Shown here piece after piece: positions 10,903 to 21,429 of a DNA stretch of 64,000 nt. Under the pieces are notes generated by a model that made no database searches, was not told the DNA's origin, and saw nothing but the letters and a program-made list of their open reading frames with translations. This stretch comes from Blepharisma stoltei (taxonomy: Eukaryota > Ciliophora > Heterotrichea > Heterotrichida > Blepharismidae). The stretch's first letter is position 1. The number at the start of each line of letters is the position of its first letter. The DNA is taken from NCBI GenBank assembly GCA_914767885.1, contig CAJZBQ010000007.1, forward strand, positions 1 through 64,000, given 5' to 3'. Position numbers and translations under genes: made by a program.

Positions 10903-11321
10903 TTAACATTAATAAAAGATTAGGGTCTTCGTCCTTTTAAGTCTCACTCAAGACGAGTTGTCGTAGAAGACTCGTTCAGCTGCTAGCGAACCTCCCTGGG
11001 TATATCAGCATTTCTACCAGAGATAGCTCTCCTTTCGGCCTGATTCTTAATGCTGTTTCGAAACCTTAGCTAGTATCGGTACTAACTATGCCGTCGTCTG
11101 CAATAGTGGTCTCTAGGGGTAAAAAAAAAGCCTTTTTCCCAAATGTGTCCATCGTGAAGGCACAAAGTCTTTATTGCCGGATGAGGGAGACAACCCAGCC
11201 GGAACACAAATCCCCGTACCCGTGGACTCCCTTTCCTGCTTGATTGGCTTCAGGTCGCAGCAAGGTCCCTAAACTTGAAGCAGGCCCGGAGAGGACTGGT
11301 CACTGACGTCGACATTTTATT
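10903..11321. mobile_element. Retroposon-like island Q with a 21-bp TSD
   Basis: About 420 bp clearly richer in GC than its surroundings, with no ORF. It is flanked by 21-bp direct repeats with two mismatches (TGCTTGCTAATTTAGCA at 10886-10902, TGCTTGCTACTTTAGCA at 11326-11342). Long, imperfect, unique TSDs are typical of target-primed reverse transcription (SINE or truncated LINE). The end TCGACATTTTATT resembles the ends of islands at 32076 and 42766. Confidence 0.65.
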
Positions 11322-11559
11322 TTTGTGCTTGCTACTTTAGCAAGGTTAAGTTATTTAACTATGACTTTAGTGAATCAGCTAATTTGTCTTTGTTCAATAG
11401 CTATTTTAAAATTTTCATTGATTTATATTAATTTACTGTGCATTCGGGGCTTTTTAATTGAAAAATTAAGATTATTCAGCTATTTTTTATATTAGCTTTT
11501 CAATAAAAATTTTGACTCTATTTTCCGAAATTTATCTAAGAGGATAGGATATAAATTTT

Positions 11560-11880
11560 CTTTAAAGTCGCATTGTGAAATTATTTTGGAAGAAAAATAT
11601 TTTATCGATTGACTTTAATACGTGGAAATATGCCATACTTGCATTGGCTGTTATAAAATTTATAATTCCAACAGGGCTGTCTTCTTGGGTTTTAATTATA
11701 GCCAAGGTTTCATCTAGAAGACTTCAAAAATTCTTCAGACTGAAAGGCTTTACAGAAATTCAATAAAATCCTCATATATTCCTTTAAGATTTAGCCAGTC
11801 CCTGATTCCTCCCAAATGTGCTCCTATATCTTAGAAATACCAACTTTACCTCAGCATTTTGCTGAATAGCCAGAATTTAA
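11560..11880 (+). repeat. Repeat L, copy 2
   Basis: Second copy of the segment at 9930-10255. It contains a 63-codon frame starting at 11575 (GTG, no ATG) with one hydrophobic helix (YAILALAVIKFIIPTGL). Without a start codon and with a decayed sister copy this is probably not a gene. Confidence 0.45.
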
Positions 11881-11929
11881 TAAAAAATTATAAATTCTCT
11901 CACCCACTTTCCTGAACCAAAACCTTTAT

Positions 11930-12130
11930 TTTTTCAAAAATGATAAGCTTAAATTAAAGGCCTACTGAGTGTGAGAACGAGAGAAGATTATCGATGCATA
12001 AGAAGGAGTTTTACCTGAAGAAAATTTAACTCTAAAGCTCTGCTGTCTTCTTTATGAAAACTTCAACTCAATTATAACGCAAGATGCCAGTCCTGTAGGA
12101 TTTAAAAATTTTATACTTGCATAATTGCAA
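11930..12130 (+). repeat. Repeat M fragment
   Basis: Contains the block AACGCAAGATGCCAGTCC followed by TAGGATTTAAAAATTT, also present at 10845-10890, 15545-15580 and 20590-20630. It is a piece of the segment duplicated at 15.4 and 20.4 kb. Confidence 0.5.
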
Positions 12131-13559
12131 GATTTCAATTTATTGATTTATTTATAGATAAATTTAATTTTTTGTCATTTATCTTGCTCAAATATTTATT
12201 CAAAAAATTTAATCAAAAAATTGCAAATACATAGCAAGCTTTTTCCATAAAATTTATAAATAAATACTTAAGTATACAAAACTTTGAATTTAAATGCAGA
12301 TTACTAATTAGAATATTTACAATATTAAAAGCAGAATTATCAAGGAATTTGAATTAGATTTAGTAATAACTTTAAGATTCTTTTGCTATTTAGATTTAAG
12401 GCTAAGCACTAAATCAGGTATAATATATCCCAAAATTCAATGAATCCACATAGAAAAAGATGTCCAAAAAATCAATTAAGTTTGTAAATTATATGAAAAT
12501 GGAATTCAAATATAAAAATTTATATTTTTTATGTTAAATTTTCTAAAATTAAATATTTTGCTTAATGGCCAATTTATTTAATTATGCTTCCATGCTCTAT
12601 GCAAATTTGTATTTCTTGAATAATGGAATTTCCAATTTATCTATATCCTGAACTGAATTAATTATATATCTCTAATTATAAAATGATAAGCTATATGAGT
12701 AAATGCATTCTTTGCATTACTTGATATAGTGCATGGATTGCTTAAAATCAGTGACTCCTCTTCAAGGAAGAATGAAAATTATAAAATTAGACCAAATAAG
12801 GCTTTTATGAGATTTTCTGTGCCGAAATAAATTCGATATAAATTTGGCTAAAAATAAAAATGATGGAGATTGCGATAAAAATGAAGATTAGTGATAGGCA
12901 ATTAACACAAATAAGTGTATAGGCGCGTTACAAATGCCAAGGAATAGATCAGAAATGTCATTCAGCCAATTTAATAATTAAAATAAGCAAATTCAATATA
13001 GTAAAAATCTATAAGGGATATTAAAGTTATCAAAATGTAATGAAAATAGGCTAAAAGCTCCAAAAAAATTTCATAAAATAGATTTGCCAACTTTTTGGGT
13101 CTAAAATGACTCACAAAAATTCTGTTTTAAATCGAAGATATTCAAACTTCTTTTATCGAAAGCTTTTTTGTAAAGGACGAAGCCTATTCGATGGCATACA
13201 TATTTAACGAAGCAAAGAGAAAGATGCGCAGTGCCTTAAAACTCAAAATATTAAATTTAAATTCTTTAAAAAATGATAAAATATTTATGAAATGTTTAAT
13301 TATCTGCTTTCATGCTCTATGCAAATTTTTTGAGGGTAGTTTCTTGAAGTTGAATTAAGGGGCCTGCGATGTTCGTATGCATGATTCGCTTTTTTTAGCT
13401 TGCTTGGATTAGTGTATTGGCTCCATTTTTTAAATTTTGTACCTAAATAGTTTGAATGCCAAGCTAAAATTAAAATGTTTAATTATGTAGCTGGCAATGC
13501 TTATTATGTAAAATAAATAAAAGCATTTATCTTTATAAAGCTAGGAATTTTTACAGTCA
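12131..13559. other. AT-rich region with a short direct repeat
   Basis: No gene recognised. A direct repeat around CATGCTCTATGCAAATTT occurs at about 12590 and 13310. One 75-codon frame (about 13133-13358) without a convincing relative is probably chance or a remnant. Confidence 0.4.
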
Positions 13560-13592
13560 ATCGTTCGATCAAGGATGGATGGAGTTAGCTAA
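13556..13592. mobile_element. Family B MITE end fragment
   Basis: CAATCGTTCGATCAAGGATGG followed by ATGGAG and TTA is the outer end of a Family B element. No matching left end was found within 600 bases. Confidence 0.6.
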
Positions 13593-13792
13593 TTATAAAT
13601 ATTAATTTAAAATATTCTGTGACGACAAACAATCTTCCTCACTTTGGGGAAGGAGTAAGAAAAATTATTGAATTTTTTTTTATAGATTTTATGGTAATTA
13701 CAACTTGCAGATAAAATATTAAAATTATATAAATTATTTCTTATCCACTTTTCTTATATAGTATATTTTTTAATGCTGCTCTTATAATTAAA

Positions 13793-14236
13793 ATGGAGCT
13801 TAACATAACAAGAAATAATTCTACAGAGCCATCCCTCTGCAGTTTTGCCTATCTATTTTATAGCACAATTGAAGGAACCTTAATTGGATACCTTCGAAGG
13901 TGTGGTAAAGCCACTTTACAAGAATTAATAGAGCATGTAGCTAACAGCAAGAACCTTCGGACAAAGCACTCAAAAAAATATAAAAATAAAAATATCGAAA
14001 AATTAGCTCTGTCAAAACTTGCAGCCAATGGGCACATTTTCACCAAAGGCCAAAGCGGGATTTGGACGCTAAATGTAATTATTATTCAGGAAAACGCTGC
14101 TATGGAATATAAGCAACAGAAAATTGTCGAAATTAAAAAAATAAAAGAAATAAAGCTAAAGAGGCATGAATCCAGGGAAAAAAAGTATAAAAAAGATAAA
14201 AACAACTGTAGATGCTTAAAATGTGATATTGATTAG
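13793..14236 (+). CDS. Winged-helix-like small basic protein, copy 2 (147 aa)
   Basis: Uninterrupted frame from ATG at 13793 to TAG. The start is supported by the homologue at 5946, which begins the same way (ME.. then RNN..EPSLCSFAY). Residues about 23-92 have a winged-helix-like layout: GTLIGYLRRCGKATLQELIE, a basic loop (KHSKKYKNKN), helix IEKLALSKLAANGH and a strand pair ending SGIWTLNV. A lysine-rich tail (KIVEIKKIKEIKLKRHESRE) follows, ending CRCLKCDID, two CxxC-like cysteines. The domain call is by eye. The protein is probably a DNA- or RNA-binding factor. A Family B end lies 200 bp upstream and a Family A MITE sits directly before the sister copy, so the gene may travel with, or be a favoured neighbour of, these elements. 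Confidence 0.7.
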   Translation: MELNITRNNSTEPSLCSFAYLFYSTIEGTLIGYLRRCGKATLQELIEHVANSKNLRTKHSKKYKNKNIEKLALSKLAANGHIFTKGQSGIWTLNVIIIQENAAMEYKQQKIVEIKKIKEIKLKRHESREKKYKKDKNNCRCLKCDID

Positions 14237-15394
14237 CAACTTATTCTAATAAATAAAATTTAATTTAGAGTATTAAAAAATACAATAAATTCAGATCTCA
14301 GAATTAAGGTTGCTTATTGTCAGTCAAGAGGTAGCTTAATTATATTTAAGATGAGATTTACTTAGAAATACACAATGCGACAAAATAAACCTTAATTACG
14401 TTGCAAAGGAGTAGAAATTTAAATAATATACCCTTTTGGAGAAAAGAAATTTTATTAAAATTGAAAAAATAAAATTGGGCCCAAAATTAAATGGAACTCT
14501 GAAATATAAAAGTTTTTCTGCTGAATTATAGTCAAATATTCAGCATTTATCTGTTGGAATTTTAATAAGCCCATAAAGCCAAATTAAAAAGGAAAACAAG
14601 AAAAGTAGCTCATTTATGATTTTTTAAATAATAGCAATTGACTTTATCGTCAATAATCTAACTCTCACGCAAAAAAGCAATCTTCGAGTTAGTTGGGCTT
14701 TATTAGAAAAAGCATTTACTATTTAAAAAGAAATAGAAAATTCCCCATTTATTAATTGTAGAGAATTAAGTAAATTTAGCTCTTTTCTATAAATAGCTGG
14801 GCAGATGAAATTAGATCAGCGCTTTTTATAGATTTGCAAATTTAAATAGTGATGATACTCTAGTTTGATACCAAAATATTTCTTTCAACACTAATCTTCA
14901 TTATTATTTAAATTTAAATCATATATAGGAAGAATGAGCATATAAATTTTGTGCTAAAAAATCTAGATGCTAGTTGAAAATGTAAATAATGCCTAAATAA
15001 AGCCGGATGTTGATATTAGGCAATGAAAAAGTAGCAGAAAGTAACCTATCGATCATAATTTCCTTTTGCTGCAGATGAGTCATTTTATTTCCTAAATTTT
15101 ATATGATAAACAGTCACCAAAAATGATGCAGATTAAAATCAGAAAGCAACCATCAGTAACTGAGAAATAAATTTAATGTTTTTTAAATATTCATTTTTCG
15201 AGTTCCTCTATGACTGAATTTGATGTAATTTTTTAATAAAGAGCCTCCCATTCCTATTCACTTCTTTTAGGGTTCAGCTTATTATATGCATTATTCCAAT
15301 TTTAGTCTGAAATTTAATTTCATATATATTGAATCTCCTGATTTTCTGTGCTATTGCTGGTAAAGCCTGGATTATAATTTTTTCCCTTATCATC
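14237..15394. other. AT-rich spacer
   Basis: No coding frame, repeat or RNA gene recognised in about 1.1 kb. Confidence 0.45.
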
Positions 15395-16015
15395 ATAAAC
15401 GCCAACTCTCTTGTTGTAAAAAGACTAACTTATTATAAAGAATGAGGCTTATAGTGAGTAATAAAAAGCTAAAACTACAAATAATTGACTTGAATGAGAT
15501 AATAAACTCACCTTCTCTCTATAAGGACTTGAATCAATTGAAACTAAAGATGCCAGCCATTTAGGATGCAAAAATTTATTGATAAATTCATATAATAAGT
15601 CTATTTATTTTTCAATCTATTTATATCCTTGCTGCACTATTCAATAATTCTGTAATAGAATTGAAAAAATTAACTATAAGTCAGCTTAATGTCACTTGAA
15701 GTTTTAAAGGAAAGAAAAGATTAAAAAGCCCTTTAAGATCAATATTAAGTTTATGATTCAAAATTAAAGCATAATACAATGTAAAATAGCTGGCATTGCT
15801 TGCTTTCTCCCAAAAGAGAATGTATTGTATGGAGCCTAGAAGAAAGATGTGGTTTTATCAATGACACTAAGCAGTCAGTGCTGGTCTGCCATGAAACGAG
15901 CAAGAATAATCAATATATAGACTTATGCTTAGATTATGGAAGCTTTTAGCCACTTCATAAAATTTTGCATTATTCGCTTTAGATTGAATAGAGCCAATAT
16001 ACTTGTATTTTTATA
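15395..16015 (+). pseudogene. Repeat M with WD40-like remnant, copy 1
   Basis: Duplicated with 20440-21040. Around 15800-15955 one frame reads LSPKRECIVWSLEERCGF, then VLVCHETSKNNQYIDLCLDY before TAG. The CIVWSLEE piece is typical of a WD40/propeller blade. The rest has stops, and the sister copy is equally broken. It is upstream of each pentapeptide-propeller gene and is the left part of the duplicated unit. Confidence 0.55.
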
Positions 16016-16028
16016 AAAAAATATTTTA

Positions 16029-16417
16029 CTCCCCCCCCCCCTCCGTGAGCGAAACAAAAAATTTTGTTCGCTCACGGAGGGGGGTTAATTTTTTTTTTTA
16101 AAAAAAAATTTATATATAAATTTGATAAAAAATATTTTTTTCGAAATTTAAAAAAAATCCTAATTTGCAAAAAATTGGGAAGCAAATATTAATTTAATTT
16201 GCAAAAATTTATGTTTTAAAACGCAATTTGTTTAAAATTAAACAGAATTAGCTGTAGATTTCATTATACTAATTATCACTTATATATCAAAATTTTTTTC
16301 CATTAAAATTTTTTCTATTAAAAAAATTTTTGTTCACTCACGGAGGGTGGGTTTTTGGTCAAAAATGGCGATTTTTCTAATGGTTTTGTTCGCTCACGGA
16401 GGGGGGGGGGGGAGGAG
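16029..16417 (+). mobile_element. Family A MITE (full length)
   Basis: One of the best copies: left palindrome CTCCGTGAGCGAAACAAAA / TTTTGTTCGCTCACGGAG, interior with no ORF, right two direct motif copies and a run of twelve G. Perfect TSD TTA at 16026-16028 and 16418-16420. Confidence 0.94.
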
Positions 16418-16599
16418 TTAGAATAAAATATTATGCCTTATGATTTCAATTAGACTGAATATTTTATGAAAGACATAGCTGGTGCTAAAATTACTAAAGA
16501 AAGATTTTTTTATTTTTGGATAAGAATATATTGTTTCAGGCTGAGAAAATGATTATTTTGGATTTGAAATAATGAAGATAGTTTAAAAAAGAAAATATA

Positions 16600-16683
16600 T
16601 AGTGAGGGAGGATATCTAGCACGGGGCTTTTTTGGCTTGAAAGAAAGCCAAAAAAGCCCCACGCTAGATATCCTCCCTAGCTA
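16600..16683. mobile_element. 84-bp TA-bounded perfect hairpin
   Basis: Arms TAGTGAGGGAGGATATCTAG and its complement enclose a second stem (GGGGCTTTTTTGGCTT / AAGCCAAAAAAGCCCC) with a tiny loop. TA flanks each side. Both ends fit the TAYAGYNR end consensus known for Paramecium IESs and Tc1/mariner-like elements (TATAGTGA and TATAGCTA). It cannot encode anything; it is a hairpin-only element or excised-type sequence. Confidence 0.85.
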
Positions 16684-16940
16684 TAAGATTTAGCTATCAC
16701 TTTGGCTGTAGATTAAGTTATAGCATCAGATATTAATTTTTTTAGAAAATATTTAACTGATGTAGTTTATATTAATGTAGGCAATGATTTTAATCAATTA
16801 AATATATGCATATAAGAATTTTTGATTTTATTATAATGGATTTGTGGAATCAAAACACTATGAGGATGGAGAGAGTCCTAATTATAAATTATTATTGGAG
16901 TGAATTTGAGTATATGCATTATTGAAGTGTTATTTATATA

Positions 16941-17161
16941 TAGCCCAGAACTTTTTTTTGATCGCCCTAGCTATGAAGTGCCTGTTCAGCTGGTGGGATT
17001 GCTAGGTCTCAATAATTATTAAGTCAACTTCACTAGCTGACAAGTGAAATTGATATGGCCACTTATTAACTGATCAGGCTGATTTGGGAAATGCTATAGA
17101 TTGAGCCAACTCTTGGGCTTCTTATAGTCCTAAGGTATTCAAAATAGGCCCAAGACCTATA
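16941..17161. mobile_element. Probable TA-bounded element in duplicated flank
   Basis: Ends TATAGCCCAGAAC and, on the other strand, TATAGGTCTTGGG. The corresponding place upstream of the sister gene (about 21305-21350) lacks this sequence. Exact borders are uncertain by a few bases because the flank is TATATA. Confidence 0.55.
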
Positions 17162-17249
17162 TAGTTACCAAAAAAGTTCATTTCTTAATAAGCCAAAAGA
17201 TATAATTGCAATTCCATTTCATATAAAATATAAAAAATAAATTACTATA

Positions 17250-20200
17250 ATGGAAGAGAAAGATAGCAAAACTTCTAAATCACCACAAAAATGAATTCAG
17301 CGCCTTTCCTGCTTTGCAAAGCCAAAATCTTCTCATGAAAGAAATACTTTATATTTAATCAAGCATTTTAGACAAAAACCTAAAGGAATAAAAGGAAATA
17401 AATCATCAAACTTAGATATTTATTTGTCAGAAAAGATTATCAATTATATCAGAAATTTAGACAGCATTTCTTCAGTTAAATCTTCTTATTTCAATAATCT
17501 CAACTTTTCTAATCAACCACAAATCACAAGACATTTTCATCAGATCCTTTCAGAAGGCGACAAACAAAGATTTTACAAAATTATGCTTCTTTCTCGAGAA
17601 TTAGACGGAATTTATTTAGCATCAAGCAATGTTGCAACAATTTTGAATAAAAGCGGATTTTCCTTTGACAATCAAAATTTGCAAAATATTAAAATTCCTT
17701 ATGCAGACTTATCAAATAACTCTTTTATTAAAACAAATTTTTCCAATAGTGATTTGAGGTATGTAGATTTTACTTCCTCATTGGTAGCTTTTTCTGATTT
17801 CTCTAACTGCAAAATGAGCGAATCAAAACTAGAAATAGCAATTTTTGAGCCAAAAGATAGAGAAGTTGTCGAAAAAATCACTATTTCAAAATGCGAAAAA
17901 TATGTTGCATCACTTAACTCAATGAAAATTTTAGCTAAAAGGTGTTTTGTAAGTATATTTTCAGTTGATCAATCAATCGAAATAAATTATTTGCAGCTCG
18001 CTAATTATAGAATAGAAATCTCTGATATAAAATTCTCATCGTATTCTTCGGCCCTTTATATTTTATATTGATTTAATTTATTTTCAATATTTTTTAAATA
18101 TTTTTTTTTATTATTATCATGCATATTAAGGCAAATTCCTACTTTGAGCTCTACCAAGCACGATATATATTGTAAAGAAGAGCTTGTGATATGAGATTTC
18201 ATTGAAAACACAAGTAAAGTTATAAAATTAGAAAATAAAATACCTTCTTTAATGTCAGCATTTAGCGATTATATGCTAGCATATTCAATTCCTGGCTTTA
18301 TTAAAGTTATATCATTATTTGGATTTCAAACTATATGGCAAGTTAAAGCAGGGAAAAAATTAGGCTATCAAGTAACCTTTTTTTGAAAAAAATGAGCACA
18401 AACTGATTTTTTTTTATTTTATAAGAAATTATATAAAATAATTCAATATTTATAATAATATGATATAAAAAATATTAGTGATAAATTTTTACTCGGAAAA
18501 AAAGGAAATTCCATAAAACACACAATTTGATCTATTGAATTAGGGATTAAATATAAAAAAGTCAAAGCCGAATTCATGAGATTTTGTGGTGATTTTTATA
18601 TCACAATTAATAAAGATGTCCTTGAGATAGTAAAGTTGGATTCTGGCGAGTCTATCTGAAAAATAAGAGACCCCAATTATAAATATATTTCAGCAGGTAA
18701 TAATTTTTTGGCTTCTTTCAAAGGCAATGAAATATTAATAATTGATATTCAAAAGCAGGCTTTATTGGAATATTCTTATTTTAATGAGTTTTGGCATAAT
18801 AACGGGTGATTAAATCTATTCAAAACAGGCTTTTTTGGATTAAAAAATGACACAAAGATCTTAAAACTTTCTAATTTCTCTGATACAATTAAACCAAGAA
18901 AATGCAATAATACAATTTCCTCACTCCCCCCTCATCTTTGATCGAACAATTGACTGTAAAAAATTCCTAAAAAATTGGGGAAATTAACCCCCATCCTTGA
19001 TCGAACGATTTTCATATCATGCAAATTTTTTTATATATATAAAAATATATAAATTATCAAAAGCTTGGGAAGATGCACCTAAAAAAGTTGTTTTCAGAGA
19101 TATTGAGACGACAAAAAGCTACGGAATCAACCATCCGAAGTGATTTAGTCATCAAACTAGGCTTTAAAAAACTCAATAATCTAAAAAATAGAGATTCTTT
19201 AAAATTTAAAAACAAAAAAATTAATTTAACAAGGAACAAATTAAAATTTATACCGTTTAAAAGGATAACTAAATAAATAAAAATAATAAAAATTGGTACT
19301 TTTATGAAATTAAAAAATTTAATTTTTTGCTGTAAAAATAATTATTAAATACTCTTAACCCTCTTATTTAAAAGTAAAATCAAAAAAAATATATATACAA
19401 TTTTTTCCCAAAAAAAATTTTTTTTTAACCCCCATCCTTGATCGAACGATGGCGAGTTGTCCGATCAAGGATCGGGGGAGAGTCAATGTTTTGTACAGAA
19501 AACACAATTACTGTCTTTTGATTAGGCCTTATGAAAATAATAAACATTGATACTAAGGAAGTCACAATTTTAAGCATTCCAAATAGCCTTCAACCAAAAA
19601 GTATGGTATGTTCTGATGACATGTGCATTTTTTATATTGATAGCGTTATTGAAATCTGAAGTTTGCAAGCTCAAAAATTAATAAAACAAATTAAAACTTT
19701 TGAACGATGTAGCGGTGTACAACTTTCTTTAGATAAAAAACAATTTTCTTTAAATTTTCATTCAAAAAAATCATTTTTAATTTACAGCATTGAATCAGGC
19801 GAAATAATCCATACAATAAAATATGATAATGTATACATTACCTGCTATAGATTTTCAGGAAAGCATTTAATTTTCAAAATAAACAAAAAAATTGTAATAT
19901 GAGATCAAGAAAATGAGAATTGTGAGTATGTACACACTGGTTTTAATATAAAAGATATTGAGATCTCTCCTTGTGGAAGATGGGCAGCATTCCACAATGA
20001 AATTAAAAAAAATGAGGTAATACTCTTTAGTATTGATACTAAATTATTTACAGTGATCGCTCATGGAAAAGATGAGCTTATTAACGATTTTTTACACTTT
20101 TCGCCATGCGGGAATTATTTAGCAATTGCAAGTGCTTACAATATTATGATATGAGAGTCTGCAACTGGTATTAAAATTGCAAAAACTGGAGGAGTATTTC

Positions 20201-20439
20201 CAGAAATTCAAAAATTTTCTTATTCTGAGTGTGGAAAATATATTGCTTCATATGTAAAAGAAGATTTAATATTAATTTGGAATGCTGAAGAAGGCTTAGG
20301 ACAGTTTAAAGCAGGGAATGGGGTAGATTTAGATATTAATTTAAGCCTAGATCGAGCTATAATAGCAAATGCAACTGTTTTTTCAGGAAATATCTTTTCT
20401 GAAATTTCTTATGTAGACGAGATAAAACATATTAAATAA
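17250..20439 (+). CDS. Pentapeptide-repeat plus WD40-like propeller protein, copy 1 (broken by MITE and tandem TAA)
   Basis: ATG at 17250 opens a frame that needs TGA=Trp. Residues about 150-200 are pentapeptide repeats (YADLSNNSF, TNFSNSDLRYVDFTSS). WD/propeller blades follow (ELVIWDFIE, QTIWQVKAG, ESIWKIRD, then SPCGRWAAFHN, SPCGNYLAIASA, IMIWESATG, DLILIWNAEEG). The frame runs 401 codons to TAA-TAA at 18453-18458, then continues in the same frame to TAA at 20437 once the 559-bp Family B element and one TSD copy are removed. A hydrophobic run at about 18055-18125 (LFSIFFKYFFLLLSCIL) may be a membrane segment. A soluble scaffold or membrane-linked protein is possible; partners are unknown. 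The double stop makes the state of the gene uncertain. Confidence 0.7.
18924..19482. mobile_element. Family B MITE with internal small ORF
   Basis: Inserted in the propeller gene; the sister copy at 23320 has the empty site. TSD TCA at 18921-18923 and 19483-19485. Left end: two direct copies of a motif with TTGATCGAAC, one near 18938 and one near 18993. Right end: a palindromic pair (CCTTGATCGAACGAT / CGATCAAGGATCGGGGGAG). The interior carries the 67-codon ORF at 19073. Its build, motif twice at one end and as a hairpin at the other, is the same as in Family A. Confidence 0.92.
19073..19276 (+). CDS. Small basic ORF carried by the Family B element (67 aa)
   Basis: ATG-to-TAA frame, rich in Lys/Arg, starting MHLKKLFSEILRRQKATEST and continuing IRSDLVIKLGFKKLNNL. 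The helix-turn-helix-like run LRRQKATESTIRSDL loosely resembles YLRRCGKATLQELIEHV of the winged-helix-like genes at 5946 and 13793. The relation is a guess from a short motif. The copy at 7023-7505 keeps remnants of it. It could be a short DNA-binding protein or a leftover of a transposase N-terminus. Confidence 0.4.
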   Translation: MHLKKLFSEILRRQKATESTIRSDLVIKLGFKKLNNLKNRDSLKFKNKKINLTRNKLKFIPFKRITK

Positions 20440-21040
20440 TAAACACCAACTCTCTTTGTGGTAAAAATAAATAACTTATTATAAAGAGTGAGCCTTATAG
20501 TGAGCAATAAAAAGCTAAAACTGCAAATACAAAAGAAGTGACTTGAATGAGATAGTAAGCTCACCTTCTCTCTATATAAGGACTTGAATCAATTGAAACG
20601 CAAGATGCCGCCATTAGATGTAAAAATTTAATTGATAAATTCATATAATAAGTCTATTTATTTTTCAATTCTATTTTATATCCTTGCTATATTATCCAAT
20701 AATTCTGCAATATCTCAAAAGAATTAAAACATTATCTAATAAGTCAGCTTGAAGTTGTAATTGAAAGAAAATAATATATTACAAAGCCCTGTAAAATCTA
20801 GATTAATTTATGATTCGAACTAAAGCAGAATGCAATTTAAAATAGCTGATATTACTTGCTTTCTCCCAAAAGAAAAGTGTATTGAATGAAACCAAAAGAA
20901 AAATAAGATTTTTATTTATGACACTAATATATCAATGTTGGTATGCCATGAAATGAGCAAAAATAATCAATATATAGACTTAGTTAGCACATTATGCAAG
21001 CTTTCCGACTTCATGAAATTTTAAATTAGTTGTTTTAGAT
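20440..21040 (+). pseudogene. Repeat M with WD40-like remnant, copy 2
   Basis: Second copy of 15395-16015: shared blocks include CACCTTCTCTCTATA, GGACTTGAATCAATTGAAAC and AATAATCAATATATAGACTTA. It starts immediately after the stop of propeller gene copy 1, showing that the unit is repeated head to tail. No open gene remains. Confidence 0.6.
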
Positions 21041-21429
21041 TGGAATAATTTACAAAACAATAGCTGATGCTAAATTTACTCAAACTGATAAAATTTTATA
21101 AGATATGGAAGATTTTCTGATTCTGAGTATGAGTATATTACTTCACGCTTATAAAATGATGTATTTTTGATTTGAAATATAAAAGAATTTTATTTTTGAT
21201 GATAATGGATTAGTGAAATCAAAACACTATGAGGAGGGACAAAGCCATAATTTTCAATTATTATTTGAGGTGAATTTGAGTATATGTGCTATTGAAGCGT
21301 TATTTTATAAAATTTTAAATATCTCCTATATATTTAGCATACTTATTACAAAAAAATTAATTTCTTATTAAGCAAAAGATCTTTGAATTCAACTCCATTT
21401 CTGGTGAAATATAAAAAATAATTACTATA

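Noticed and set aside
18421-18470. Small TA-bounded insert explaining the TAA-TAA pair
   Set aside because: Both gene copies carry it and no empty site is available, so borders cannot be shown; kept as an open question only.
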